A DNA stretch of 64,000 bases, taken from NCBI GenBank assembly GCA_949358305.1, contig OX442323.1:6820001-6884000 (forward strand), written 5' to 3'. A program made the translations under genes and the position numbers. The notes beneath the pieces are model-generated. The model was not told the origin of the DNA. It ran no database searches and saw only the letters and a list, made by a program, of their open reading frames with translations. The number at the start of each line of letters is the position of its first letter. Position 1 is the first letter of the stretch. Source of the DNA: Strigamia acuminata. Its lineage: Eukaryota; Arthropoda; Chilopoda; Geophilomorpha; Linotaeniidae. Shown in pieces: positions 1 to 11,978 of this stretch.

Positions 1-414
1 TTGTTCCGTTTACGGAAGTCGGAACGGATATATTAACCGTTCCGTCCGTAGCGATAAGGTTTCTTTGCGGTAAAACGACAACCGTTTCCGCCGGCTGTTT
101 ATCCAACACATGTTAGAAAGCCAAGACGTCCAGCCAAGACGTTAGTGGTCAGCGGTTCAGGCACGGCGCCTGACCCAGCCACAGGAAGTACGCCAGTCTG
201 CGGAAGAACGACGACCGTTCCCGCAGCAATCTGATTTGCAGCGATAGTCTGCATCAAACCGCGCAATTTCGTCGGTTAGCACATCTAGCCGCTGGTTCAT
301 CCTTCTCGGCGAAGGCAGCGGCGATTGTTGGTTCAAAGTTTGGACCGCGTGGTCAGTATTATCGTCATTGTCATTAATAATCGGGAAACCGATAACCTTA
401 ACGAAGGAATTCAT
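1..414 (-). CDS. Possible 5' part of an unrecognised gene running off the left edge
   Basis: A GC-richer patch on the minus strand is open in a staggered way. One frame starts with ATG at 414 and is open to 157. A second frame is open from about 270 down to a stop at 99-101 and contains a hydrophobic, Gly/Ala/Val-rich stretch with a VVVLPQ motif. A third frame, open from about 96 to the edge, carries VVVLPQ again. Frame changes with candidate splice signals between them (for example an AACAG acceptor near 97) suggest small exons, but I could not build one consistent model. The repeated VVVLPQ argues for real, perhaps low-complexity, protein. No family is recognised. It could also be chance openness or a pseudogene. 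Confidence 0.2.
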
Positions 415-1807
415 TTTATGTAACTATAAAAAACAATGATATTACAAAGGGGTTCGAAAAATATAACAATTTCTTTTGAAAAAGGTAGAAAAAACGATAC
501 TTATTGAAAATTTTCTCGTAGAGCAATTCGAACCTGACCGCGCAACCCGTTAGTAGAACCGGAAGTGACGTAACCCGACTAGTAGCGCCATCTCCTGTTT
601 AGCCGGAGATTACAAAGAGTGAATGAGGTTTACAATTATTCTCGTCGCGATTTGATCGAACAGCGACATCTCGGGGAGGATTTTTCTTCGGTTTTCGGTG
701 ATTTGATTAGTTGTTAATATCGTGCGGTTGTTGTAGAATGTAAATATGACCCTAATTGCGATGTTGTTTGTTGCTAGGACAGTTAATCTCGTGTAAATTC
801 TCGCTAATTTTCGCATTTCAGTCTGCGCCCGCTTTTAACTTCGTCTTATGAATATTCATTTCGGATTATTATTCAATTGCATCTTAATTATTTACACGTG
901 CAATTTGCTTCTTGCTCCGCGCGCACAGCACAACAACACGACGCACAACGCTGCCAGGTCTACCTTTCACCCATTTTATCTGCATTCTAATTTATCCGTT
1001 TAAGGTGGGGGCTGCCTACTACAGTTTGGGGCGAGCCGCAAGAATTTTCATCGCCCCCGTAACAAAACCAACACCCCGAACGAACTTGCAAACTGCGAAT
1101 TTTCTGCCCCCGCCACAACAAAACATTCAACAAACGAAAATTTTAAGTTTTGGAGAAAAAATTTAATGTTTTCCTTCGGGTACTCTTAACAAATGATGGT
1201 TTTGTCGAGGCTCGTCCCTAATTGTTGATCTCATGTTTATGTAAATGAGGAACATTTGCACACAACGTCTTTTTCTTGCGAATGGATTTTTTTTTTCTTT
1301 TCTTTTTCGTTTTATTCGTTTTTTTTTTTTTTCGCGTGGAAGAAATCAGCGTTGCGAGTTGCAGAATAATCACTTACCCTCTTAATGAAGTGTAAATGAT
1401 CATGGAAACGCATCATTCGGCGTTTTTCGCTTACTTACTTTCTATTTTGTCCCCCCACTTCCCGGTTCGCTCCTCTCCGGCAATTTTTTCTCTCTCAAAC
1501 ACATGGTTCGTGCATTGAAATGCACACTGGAACCCTTTAATTCCTTAATGCGCCATTGCCGTCTGGTGATGAGGTTTCCCTACAGGCCTAATCCTGTGGT
1601 AATATTTACAAATCTATCACCAGTCGGGGACTAATTTTTTTTCCCTTCTTCCCCACACTGCCCATTTTTTATTTCGCCTATTTTACGCCCACAAAATTGA
1701 TAAGTGATGACTAAATACCCGGATGCGGAGTTTTAATGTGCGGAGGGGGCCCAGAAAAATGTATCTTTTCTGCACCGATAATTTATTCTTGAATGCAAGC
1801 AGAAATA
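415..1807. other. Non-coding stretch, no supported gene
   Basis: Only short, mutually exclusive open frames are present. There are T-rich runs near 1288-1332. If the left-edge minus-strand gene is real, this stretch would include its upstream region. A start exon for SUPT3H was searched for here and not found with confidence. A weak possibility is an ATG near 1232 spliced after position 1239, which would give Met-Phe-Met before the known second exon. Confidence 0.3.
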
Positions 1808-1957
1808 CAGTCGCAAGGGATCTGAAAAATCGATTCGTTATAACGAGAATTCGTTATATCGAAATTTTTTAACTTAGCCAATCAAACCGGCCATTTTTAG
1901 GTATTCGTTATATCGATAATTCGTTATATCGCGATTCGTTATAAAGAGTTTCGACTG
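1808..1957. mobile_element. 150-bp MITE with TA target duplication (Tc1/mariner-pogo type)
   Basis: The ends are inverted: the left end begins CAGTCGCAAGGG and the right end read backwards begins CAGTCGAAACTC. Both then run into repeated TCGTTATA-type motifs (CGTTATAACGA, CGTTATATCGA). A TA dinucleotide flanks each side (1806-1807 and 1958-1959). Size, TA duplication and AT-rich subterminal repeats fit a non-autonomous element of the Tc1/mariner/pogo group. It has no coding capacity. Confidence 0.75.
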
Positions 1958-1964
1958 TATCAGC

Positions 1965-2013
1965 GGCCCTTTGTCCATAGATGGGTCGCCGTTACAAATA
2001 AATACATACATGT
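1965..2013. repeat. 49-bp dispersed repeat, copy 1
   Basis: This stretch, which begins GGCCCTTTGTCCATAGATGG and ends in an AAATAAATACATACATGT tail, is repeated without change at 3413-3461 in the same orientation. A unique-sequence head followed by a short microsatellite-like tail resembles the 3' end of a non-LTR retroelement or a SINE. It lies 7 bp from the end of the MITE at 1808-1957. Confidence 0.6.
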
Positions 2014-2555
2014 ATCAGCACGAGGTGTACACACTTTCGGAGTATCATGCAGGCGCTAGTTGTACGGGCGCTTTCTCTCTACGGCGATATCTGAATTTGT
2101 GATTGAATGAGGAATAAAGCATTCTGGACACACTACGGCTGATGTTAAGTACGCTACTTCAAGATGGTGCAATTTTAATGCGCTATTTCAAATTTGAGGA
2201 TGTTGTTGAAGTCGAACACTTTGCGCAACGTTAGCCAAGCAACCGTGTCTGGATGCTAATGGCAACCACTTTGAGCATCTCTAGGTTAACGTAGAGGTCA
2301 AAGGTGACTCGTATACATCTGAATAAACTAAATATTGAAATATTTGTGTACAGATTTTTGTGTGCACATTTTTGTGTATTTAATATTTTTGTTGACGCTT
2401 TTTGTCGGATGAATAGTTGTTTGGCGGATGTATTGGTCAAGCAGCAATCGGATGTCGGGGGTGGCGAGGGAGGGTTAAAATTAATTGCTAGGAATTTATT
2501 CAGAGTGGTAATTTGCACGCGACTCGGTTCTCTCTGGTCGAGTGGTAGCAGAATA

Positions 2556-2558
<3 letters not shown>

Positions 2559-2591
<33 letters not shown>
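2559..2591. repeat. (GA)n microsatellite
   Basis: A pure GA run of about 16 units. It gives artefactual open frames of alternating Arg-Glu (plus) and Ser-Leu (minus). Confidence 0.9.
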
Positions 2592-2593
<2 letters not shown>

Positions 2594-3114
2594 GAACTCT
2601 TGTGATATTCCTCGTTTTAAATTGCAGTCATTAAAAGCGAGCCAAGATAATAAATAGAGACGGTGTAATTCCGACTGCCATACAAGTGTAATGATGGGGA
2701 GAGGGCCCAAATCTCTCCCGCGTGGGCCGCCCGCCTCTTGTTCTCGGGCCCATATTTTCTCGAGCGAATCTGACCATCGTCTAACGTATCATCATCGCCG
2801 GCTTGAGGTGTGTCACGTGTCCGATCGCGTTAATTGCGATAAATTAATTTATCGCGGAGAGTGTTAGTGCGCGATATGCATCTCGCGTTTGGGTCATGCC
2901 GAGGTGGTGTTATGAGTTTCGAGGGACCCACACATCAACGGGAGAGATTTTTCTTTTCGCGCTCTTGGTGGAATGTCGAGGCAAATTAACTAATACCTAA
3001 TTAGTCAGCTTGCTGCTCCCTGGTGGACGTTAAAGTGGGAGACCAGAACGATGGCGAATGGGATAATGTTGTGCGAGTGATTAAAAGTTTTTTTTTTTTT
3101 TTTTTTTTTTGTAG

Positions 3115-6100
3115 GCACGGGTTTGGGGATTGTTCGAAACCTTTGATGGAAAGTGCGAAATTGATCGAGGAAATTGTGCATCAACAAATGAATTCTTTGG
3201 TTAGTGGAGTTTTTTTTTCTTTCTTTTTTTTTTAGAGAGAGAAATTTATTTTAATTTAGTTTATTTTTTTGGTTTTTTTTTTAGTTGTTACAGTTGCAGG
3301 AAATTGCGTTAACTCGTGGCGTGCGGATCATCGGACTTGAGGATATAATTTTCTTGATGCGAAAGGATAAAGTAAGATCATTAAAATTTGTTGTGTCTCT
3401 GTCTCTGTCTCTGGCCCTTTGTCCATAGATGGGTCGCCGTTACAAATAAATACATACATGTCTGTCTGTCTGTGACCTCTATCTTCTCCAAAACTGGTGG
3501 ACGGATTTTGAATCTGTAAAGTGCATTTGGTAGGTTTTGACGCCGAGTTTGGGGCTGGCTACTTTTCGGTCGAAATTCGATACAATATCAACAAAAATTG
3601 ATACAAATTGAATAATTCTAGATAAACCGGTTGTGGTTTTGGTTTTTGAGGTTTTTGGTGATCGTTTTTGGCTGTTTTTGATGTCATTCCGTTTATAGAA
3701 GCGGTAAAAACCGTAAAAACCGAAACTAATCAATTGAATAAAACAGTTTTGGGTCGTATGCCGTAAAAACTGATCTTCCAATAGGCTGGCCGGGCTTGCT
3801 AGATTGTTTTGAGCTTAGAGTCCATCAAAATGGCAATTTGATTTATTTTTTTTATTTTTAAAATTCCATTATGCTTGTGCTTTGTGCAGGTCGTTTAAGT
3901 CGTTTTACTTGGCAAACAACTTTGTGATTTGTTTTTTATTAGGCGGCCACGATGGAATGTCACTTCTACTTGCATTCCCTGCCCCCAGTTGACGACTGAT
4001 AAACCGTTTTTATTTATTTTTTTAAATTTTTTATTCTTCGACACTTGTAACTTTTGCGCTCCCTCTGGTCATTTTCATTTTAATGATCGAAAGAGTTGAG
4101 TTTTTCTTTTTTTTCCCGTCTTTTCCCCCTTGGAAAATTTGCTTAACCTTAATTATGGCCACTTTTAATTACTCCCCCTCGTCTAACTTTATCCATAGTT
4201 CGTCTAAAAAAAAATCTTATATGAAAAAATACAATTTTATGCGCTGCCTTAGGTGAAACTGTCTCGTTTACTCCGGTACCTGAACGTGAAGGACTTGAAA
4301 TGCTCAACTTCACTCAAGAGCGCCGAGGACGTAATGGACGAAGGAGACGCAGCGACAAATCCAGGTTAGACGTTTGTCGAATAAAGAGAAACTGGCGGGG
4401 AAATGAAAAAGAAAAGAAAAGAAAATAATTGTTTTAATATTTGATCGTACGCGCAGCCCGTAATTACATCCCTCGCGCGACATTTTGTCTTTAAGACTCA
4501 CCTGAGCCATTGACGTGATGAGCTAACATACAATTTTGATGGCGCCGTGCGAGCGCAACATCTTTTTCTCCCTCTCCCTTTGCTTTTTCCTAATTAGAAG
4601 TAAGCTCCCTCTTTTAATTATTCATCTGTATGGAAAATGTGCAACACACTCGCGAGTTTTGCATCTTTTGCGCCATTTTTTAAAGCGCGTTTGCATAATT
4701 ACGCTTTAAATTGACTTTTGCGCACGAAAAAGTGCGCCGGAATAAGTGAATTATTCAATTTCGATTAAATGTTAAAAATTTATGATTTTTTTTGGTTTTT
4801 TAGGTGGAATTGAATGCGGGAAAGTTGCGTCGCCCGTTAAGAAACGCGTTAAACTGTGCCAGGATTTCATCGGCACGATTGATCAGACGGGTAAAGGGTT
4901 AGAGAGTGTTTTTGGGGGTTTATAAATTATTGAAAAGTGCAATGGACACGCGGCCTAAAGCAACCCATTAGTTTGGAATGCGTACTTGCATCCCAAGTGG
5001 CGAATTCTCGAACCAATCGGTCCACAGGGGTCCCTCGAGGACCTTCTGGCGTACAGTCGTCGCGAATAAAAATTTTAACATGTTACCGTTGGAGGAGAAG
5101 AAAAAAGATCAGAATTTACACTCGTTTCGGTGCCTTGATGTCGGCACTTTTCTAATAAAAAGAATAAAAAAAAATAACTTAAAAGAAGAAAAATATTCGA
5201 ATTTTTTATTTTTTTTTATTTCTAATTTTGATACACATTTTGTTTCTTAAGCGAGATTTATCGCGTAAGCTCGGGTTTCATTCATCCTTTGGGGTTGGAA
5301 TGATTGAGTTAAACCCTATTCGCGACCCCATCCCCAACCTACGAGGCGAGTTTTATGAGTAAATTGCCACTGACACCGATCAAATGAAATTAGAAGGTTA
5401 ATAAGTAACGCGCAAAGACCGCATCCACTCAAATCGCTACGAAATCTCTCAATTTCATCTCGAAAAAATAAAAAAATATAAAAATATAAAATAATTTATT
5501 TTTTATTTTTTTGTTGACAAGGCGATAATTGATGAGGAGGGCACACACAAAAGACGAGGTGTTTACATTGCGCATGCGCGTTTTGTGCATGAGTGGCGTG
5601 AACGATGCGCGCATGAAAATTAATTATGCAGCAATTAAAATGGTGGACACACAATTCACGCTTCTTATCAGATGCGTGCAACGTTGATTATCGTCGTGGG
5701 GGCATAAATCGAGAGGAGGGTGTTGAACGCCGGCTCGGCTTGGTCGGAGAATTATGTCATCATTGGTGGTCCTCACCCCTTTTGCTCCGCTTCATTTAGG
5801 AGCCGTTTCTCCGTTTGGAGCTCCTAATAAGCGCCCTCTTTCTCCGTGCGCGCGCGTGTGCGTGTGCGTGTGTGTGTGTGTGTGGCTGAGCTGTTAGATG
5901 CAATCGGAGTTATTTACGCGACTATAAATTCATGTCGCCTCGAGTATCTCGCGTTAGCAGACTGCTTATCGCCAGTGACCCTCTGTGCGTCTCTTTGATT
6001 CTCTCGGGCGCTAATAACTTGCAGTTGCAATTTTAATGGCGAAGATGTGAATGGTGCATGAGAGAGGCTTATTTGGATGGCCATTAATTGCAATTACCGA

Positions 6101-9100
6101 GAGAAAGAGAGAGAGAGAGAGAAAGCGTTGCGAGTCTGTCTGTGTGTGGGTGGGTGTTCGCGAGCCCCAATCTCCTTTCGTTGGTAAATGACCACTCCGT
6201 GCTGACCACTCGCTCGGTCACTGGCAACTTAATATTCATAGAGATGGAGATAGTTTTCTAATGGGCTTTTGGTTTGTTTTTTAATTTTTTTTTGGGGGGG
6301 AAAAATTAAAAGTTTTGGCGGCGTTTTTTAATTGCTTTTATTGGAATTTCAGGCGAACTTTTATCGCTGTTCGACGAGGAATTGGTGGACGAAGTGAAAC
6401 TGGAACGTGATATGGTTTGTAGTTTAATTTTTCGGCCGTTTTGATTCGTTGCGAAGGAAATTTCTAATCGAATTTAAAATTTCAGCGGGCGGATTTGCTA
6501 ACTCAAAACATGGACTTGGCGCAGTATTTGGACTTCGCCGAAGCTCGGAGAACCACTTTTGGTAATTTCATCTTTCTTTTTTTTCTTTTTTTTATTTTTT
6601 ATTATTACTTTATATTTCTACGAGTCATAAACTGCGTGGAATTTCCCACGGGCTTTCGGGATTGATAAAAATGACCAGATATGAAGAGAAGTGTGTGTTG
6701 CGCATTGAAATTCAGCGCGTGTTGCGCCTCATTAAGAGGTCTGAAGGAGTGAGTGACGTGGGTGTCCGAGCGGGAGGCCGAGCCGTCAGGGTCAGGAGGG
6801 GCGGTTAAACGAGGAATAATTTGCAATGGCATCTCGGGTGACTGCCGTTTGAAATATATGACAGGAGACAAACTTGGGCCCGCACCACCTCTACCTTCAT
6901 CTACCTCTACCTTCCTCCTCCACTAGGAATTTCATCACGTGCGCCCGCTGACACTCGACTCTCTCTCTCTCTCTCTCGTTCTCTCTCTCTTTCTCTGCCG
7001 TTGCTCCCCGAACACATGTCAGCTGACTTGATCCCATTAGTAAGCAGATCCCGCTCTTCTTCCCTCTCTCACGACTCCTTCGCAACGGAACGCGTGTAAT
7101 TACTCGTGCAATATTCACCGACGACTCACCTGTTGCCGCTACCTGCGTCCCGGCGCCATCGATTTGCTCGCGGATCTTTATTTTTTTTTATTTTTTTTTT
7201 TTGATTATTCACGTTTGGGGTTTTGTCGTTTTGGGCTAAAAAGATTAAGTGCAGTGGCAGGTTTTTGTTTTTGTCGATTGGATGTTGATGAAAGTGGTAA
7301 GTGCGGCGAAGAGGTGGAGATTGCGCATGCCCAAGGCGAAGAACGGTGGCTGGAGACGCGGGGATGGGGAGTTTTGCTGCGCTCTCGTCCGCCATTTAAG
7401 TGTCCTAATGTGTGTGGTTTTGTCGTGCGGTCTTTTAAAGCATCTGCTCAAAGTTTAAACACTCGTGCCGGTGTCGCGAGGTGTCGTAAAGGGGGAAAAG
7501 TGCGGGACGGGCGCGGGGTTTGAGAAGCGGGAAAGGCCGAAAGGGAAAACCCTTTTGAGGCCACGCTCGGGCTCGGCCACGTCGACTGGCTTGTAAGTCG
7601 GCTCGGCGAATAATTAAGGCGAGCTGTAGGTGGTCCGCTTCGTTGCGATCATTCCTATTGAAATGCGCGCAATTCATCACTCGCTGCGATGATGAAGTGC
7701 ATTTTTCTGACCTGCTGAGTCCGGACCTGCTCAAATGGTGCCAAATACTTGCAAACAACGAAGAATTGTGTTTTTTTGCATTTTTTTGTTTGTTTGGGAA
7801 TAAAAACACGAGTTTTCTTGTTTTTATTTTTTTTTTGTTTTTTTTTGTTTTTAAAGTGAATGCGTGTTTGGGCTGCAAAGAGTTATGGGACCAAAAACGA
7901 GGCAGTTTTGGGTTGAGAGAAGAGAGAGGGATGTAGAGCGTGTGGTGAACCCCAGACGCGCTCGTGGCACCACACACGTACAAGATATATGTATCACTTT
8001 GAAGTTGGGTCTGGCAACGTCCACAAATATGTCCACGAATGCGTGAGAAGGGGGCAGAAATATTTAGGAGCGAGTTTTACAATTTTTATTCCGCGCGGTA
8101 AAAATGCAATTTTAATGGGAAAATTCTTTAAGTCGGCTCTTGGTAGGGGGTTCCACTAACACCAGTCCCATCTCTTAAATTACTTTGCCCCCAAAAGATA
8201 AAAAAATATAAAAAATTTTAGATTTTTTTTTTAAGTTGTTGATGTTGTGTCGTTGTGTGGAACCTTAACCCTTTATGTGCAGCGGTCGGTGGGGAAAGTG
8301 TTCGTCTCGCATTTGTATTATCGTTCTTCACTTGGCGCTCCCACTCGAATAGAAATTGGATACTTTGTTATTTACAAGCCTTTTAAACTGTAAAAGATTC
8401 CACTTGTCGAGTTTCTTTATTTTTTTTTATTTTTTTTGTGCCGAACTAGAACCAGTCTTTTTAGATGATGGGAGTTCTCTTCCTTTTTTTTTTTTTCAAG
8501 AGCAAATCTCTCTGACACCCCTTTATTTCTTCATTATTCAGATGAGGTTGTTTCGTGGCCCCTCTCTTCCCCCTTTTTCTCATCTTCTTTTACATTTTTC
8601 CTTTCTCTTTCTCCTTCTCAATCTCAACACACTTTTTTTTTGTTCGTTTGAATTTATTTTTATTTCTCGCAAACACGCTACAGATTGCTAGTGGCGCTTT
8701 ATCTAATGGCCGAATTGCATTTTATTGCCGAGATGTCTTCCAATTGCACGCGGGACAAGAAAGAAAAAATTCAGATAGCGCGCGGGTGCGCAATCAGAAT
8801 GTATTTAATTAAATTGAATTAAATTTAAATTTATTTTAGCGATTTTGTTCGGTGAATTTCTGCGCGTTTGGTTGCGTGTAGTTTGAGTTTGAGTCGAACC
8901 CTTTGAGTACGAGTGGCACTTTCCACGCGAGGCTAAAATCAATGGCTCGGTCGTCCTCGTCCCTCGCGCGTGAATGGCTAATCGACTCGGAAGTCAGTTT
9001 GGACGACACCCCTTCCCTTCCCTTCCCTCCTTTGGTTGCATCCCTTTCCTCCCGCTCACTTCATATCCTCTCCTCTCTCTCCTCTCTCTCTCTCTTTCTC

Positions 9101-11970
9101 GCAACACCAACATTCGCCCAATAAACTCGGTAATGTATAATTAAAATGTACATCTGTGCCCGCCCTCCCCCTTGGATTATATCCCCCCCCCCCATCCCCC
9201 GATAAACTTGTCGATTCGGCATCCGCACTGGACAAAATATTCTTAAAACAAGCGCAACAAGGCCTAATGGCGCCCATACATCACGCGCTCATTTCGCGAG
9301 CAAACTTTATAAATCAGCCGCAGCTGCTGCCACCGTGCGGACACGAGATTCATTTCGGGCAGGCCGAGAGGCGAGAGAGACTGTAAACGGCCGAGGGAAC
9401 TTGTCACCCTAATGAAATGTGCAACCCACTTCACCTGGTGCGACTGCTTAAAGGCCTTTGCTCGGCATCTGAAAAATTTATTATCTAGCAGCGCCAGCAG
9501 TTGCAAGCGACCCTCTCTCTCCCCGCAACCCCCTCCTTCCGCAGCCTCTTGATATGAAACCCTTTGGCTACGCTAATCAGAGCGAAAGCGAAAGGCAAAG
9601 TGAGTGGAGATTGTTTTGATACGTTTATGAGTTTTCTCCTCCGGTGATGGCAGCTTGGGGTCGTCGCAGGCGGTGTTGGTGTTTGCAGCGGTTGTAAATC
9701 GTCGCCCGGCGCGCAATGACGCTCGACCGGTCGAGCTTCTGGTCATTTGGTTGCGATGGCGAACGTGGGACCCCACGCCACCTGAGAATTCGCACGAATG
9801 TCGTCTGCCAAGAGATAGTGCTTCGGCGGGGAGTCTGACAAGACGTTTTATATCACCATCCATATTGTGTTTATATTTTCTGCCCCTTTTTTTGCCTTTC
9901 TTTCCGGCCTCAAATAAATAAATAAATAAATAAATAAATAAAAGAAAACATTCCAATCTTCATTCGCCGCACGAACACTTAAAAATAAAAAATAAAAAAA
10001 AATTATAATTTATTATTTTATTTTTTTATTTTATTTTATTTTATTTTATTTTATTTTTTATTTTATTTTATTTATTAGCACGGAAATACCGTTCGACGAA
10101 ATTTCGCGATTGGATCCTTAAAGACAACTTGGTCGACATCAAACCAAACACCATTGCCTCGGAGATCCTCAATTACCTCGCGTACGAGACAGTGGCCCAG
10201 GTAAATAAGAAAAGGGAAAAAAGGGAAGGAGAATCGAATTGGCAAAGTTGTCCTTTGCTGTTTGATGTGATTTGACGCCGAGGGGGTCTTTGTTTGATTC
10301 CCTCCTCTCATTTTGCATGTGAGTGTGTGTGTGTGTGTCTCCGTCTGGTGTCTTTCCTATCGACTTCTCCGAGTTGGCAGTTTGCAGGCGCGCGCACTTA
10401 TAACACACCCAACTCACTGTTTGCATTGGCACTTTGACAACATTCAGCCCCCCCAAACAAAACCAAATTGTAAAAAGAAAGAAAGAAAGAAACGAAAGAA
10501 ACGAAGGAAGGGTCGGGAGGAGTCGTTGATGCAAACGGTCCATTTGGCGGCGATTTAACTCTCGAGGCAGTTTGCAGCTTTGCAGGCCGATGATTCACAT
10601 GGGCAAAGGACGAGTCGTTTGAATCGGCATTTTATTGTCCTGGTCCGGCAACACAGTTGCAATTTACTCGCACGTCGAGGGACGTTCGGAGGGCCCTTGA
10701 CAAACGCGCGAGTGATTAATTCATCGTAAAGCACCCGCGGCTTGGCACGGGGGCACCGGGGATGCAGTTTGGCGGGCCGCTGCTGTCAGCGATTGACGGA
10801 CGCACCGAAACGCCGATCAATTGATGGAACAACGTCGGCGTTGCCTTTGTCCACGCATTGTCCGCGCGCAATGGCACGTCGGGCCTCGAGCGCTCGGTGC
10901 TGCCAGTTTGTGCGGTTCGACGGCAGAGGGCGGCAAATGTCAAAGCGCGCTTCGACTCCCACTTTCGAGCCGAATAAATTGAATCGAATTGAATTTGAAT
11001 TAATTAATGAATGTTCGCAGGTGGTCGATTTGGTTCTTTTGGTCAAGCAGGACGCGAGTGCCGTCGCCGACGACCCCGTGAGCAGGACCATCGAGCCACA
11101 GTGCTTCAACCACGACTTTCCGTCCATTCGGCTGCACCAGGTGACCAAGTGCGAGGTGTCGGCCGCGAGCACCCCGCCGCAGAGCCCGCGCTGTTCGTCG
11201 CCGCCCGTTTCGCCGACGCCCACGGGAGCCGGGGCGCCGAGCGCGCCGCAACAGGCCAAGTTGAAGGCGAAGAAACGGAAAAAAGTGACATTTTTTTGTT
11301 GTTGTGTTTTTGGTTTAATTGCGTTTTTGTTTCGTTTAGAGCGGAGGGCACGTGAGTTTGGAGGTGCCGTACTCGCAGGTGATACATCCGGCGGATATCA
11401 GGGAGGCTGTTCGACGATATTGGTACCCGTCCGGGCCGCTGGTGCCGTTTTCGGTACGGGTTTTCTATTTTTTTTTAATTGAAAAGGGGGTCGGGATGGC
11501 GGCGGATCAATTATCTTCTCTCGGCCGTTTTTTGAGTGGATTTTTTTGTGCGCTTCAATTAAAAAGCGGCGTTGGGTATAATGAAAGCGATTTGTAATAA
11601 TGATTCACACATTTTTACTAATAACTTTTATAATTAGTGCGATCTAATGACGCCATTTATCAGAGGCCCAAGAAGGATGGGTCTCACGTGCGCATTGCAA
11701 ACGGAGATGGTGGGGGTGTAGAGAGCAGCTGTGGAACCCCCAAACTACTTGCCTATTTGTAAATGCCAAAACTGAGAGAAATGGCGCGAGCGCGGAAATT
11801 ACGTGAGCGGAAGCAATTAGAAAGCGAACAAGTTTTAATTTCTTTAAAATGGCGAAAATTTTAAAATTTTAAAATGATTGATTGATTGATTGATTTGATT
11901 TTTTTTCTCGTTTTTTTTTTCTTAGAAAATTGGGTGTGCGTATCTGGGACGTCGTCTTTTGTGTTGCTGA
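3115..11970 (+). CDS. SUPT3H: SUPT3H: SAGA complex subunit Spt3 (N-terminal exon missing)
   Basis: Spt3 is a nuclear subunit of the SAGA/STAGA histone acetyltransferase coactivator. It carries two histone folds in one chain and helps deliver TBP. Exons: 3115-3199, 3285-3371, 4253-4364, 4804-4890, 6353-6414, 6486-6561, 10079-10200, 11021-11284, 11340-11453, 11926-11970; phases agree at every junction. The first histone fold has [20 protein letters not shown] and [12 protein letters not shown]. The linker has [16 protein letters not shown], close to human. The second fold has [32 protein letters not shown] and [13 protein letters not shown] followed by GPLVPF. Family knowledge comes from remembered human SUPT3H. 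About 350 residues lie in the window. The exon before 3115, which should end in the first two bases of a Met codon, was not located. Oddities: a Pro/Ser-rich, Lys-ended insertion in the second fold (11140-11284) and a short divergent C-terminus. Confidence 0.93.
3413..3461. repeat. 49-bp dispersed repeat, copy 2 (SUPT3H intron)
   Basis: Identical to 1965-2013. It is preceded by a TCTCTG microsatellite and followed by (TGTC)n, so it is embedded between short tandem tracts. It lies in the SUPT3H intron 3372-4252. Confidence 0.6.
5853..5884. repeat. GC/GT dinucleotide tract
   Basis: An alternating purine-pyrimidine run (CGCGCGTGTGCGTGTGCGTG followed by TG repeats) in the SUPT3H intron 4891-6352. 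It is capable of Z-DNA on composition grounds. Confidence 0.7.
6956..6998. repeat. (TC)n microsatellite
   Basis: A CT-repeat tract with one CGTT interruption in the long SUPT3H intron 6562-10078. This 3.5 kb intron otherwise holds poly-T runs, an (AAAT)n tract at 9911-9942 and no supportable gene. Its longest minus-strand open frame (7435-7983) is low-complexity and has no recognisable domain. Confidence 0.8.
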
Positions 11971-11978
11971 ATTTTGTT

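Noticed and set aside
1188-1239. Possible first SUPT3H coding exon ending in ATG-TTT-AT before GTAAAT
   Set aside because: The phase would fit and it gives Met-Phe-Met, but it lacks the conserved upstream helix and a stop lies shortly before; too weak to annotate.
7435-7983. 182-codon minus-strand open frame in a SUPT3H intron
   Set aside because: Lys/Ser/Arg low-complexity, no domain, no splice context.
10742-11020. Upstream half of a 246-codon plus-strand open frame
   Set aside because: Intron sequence; the true exon starts after the CAG at 11018-11020, where homology to Spt3 begins.
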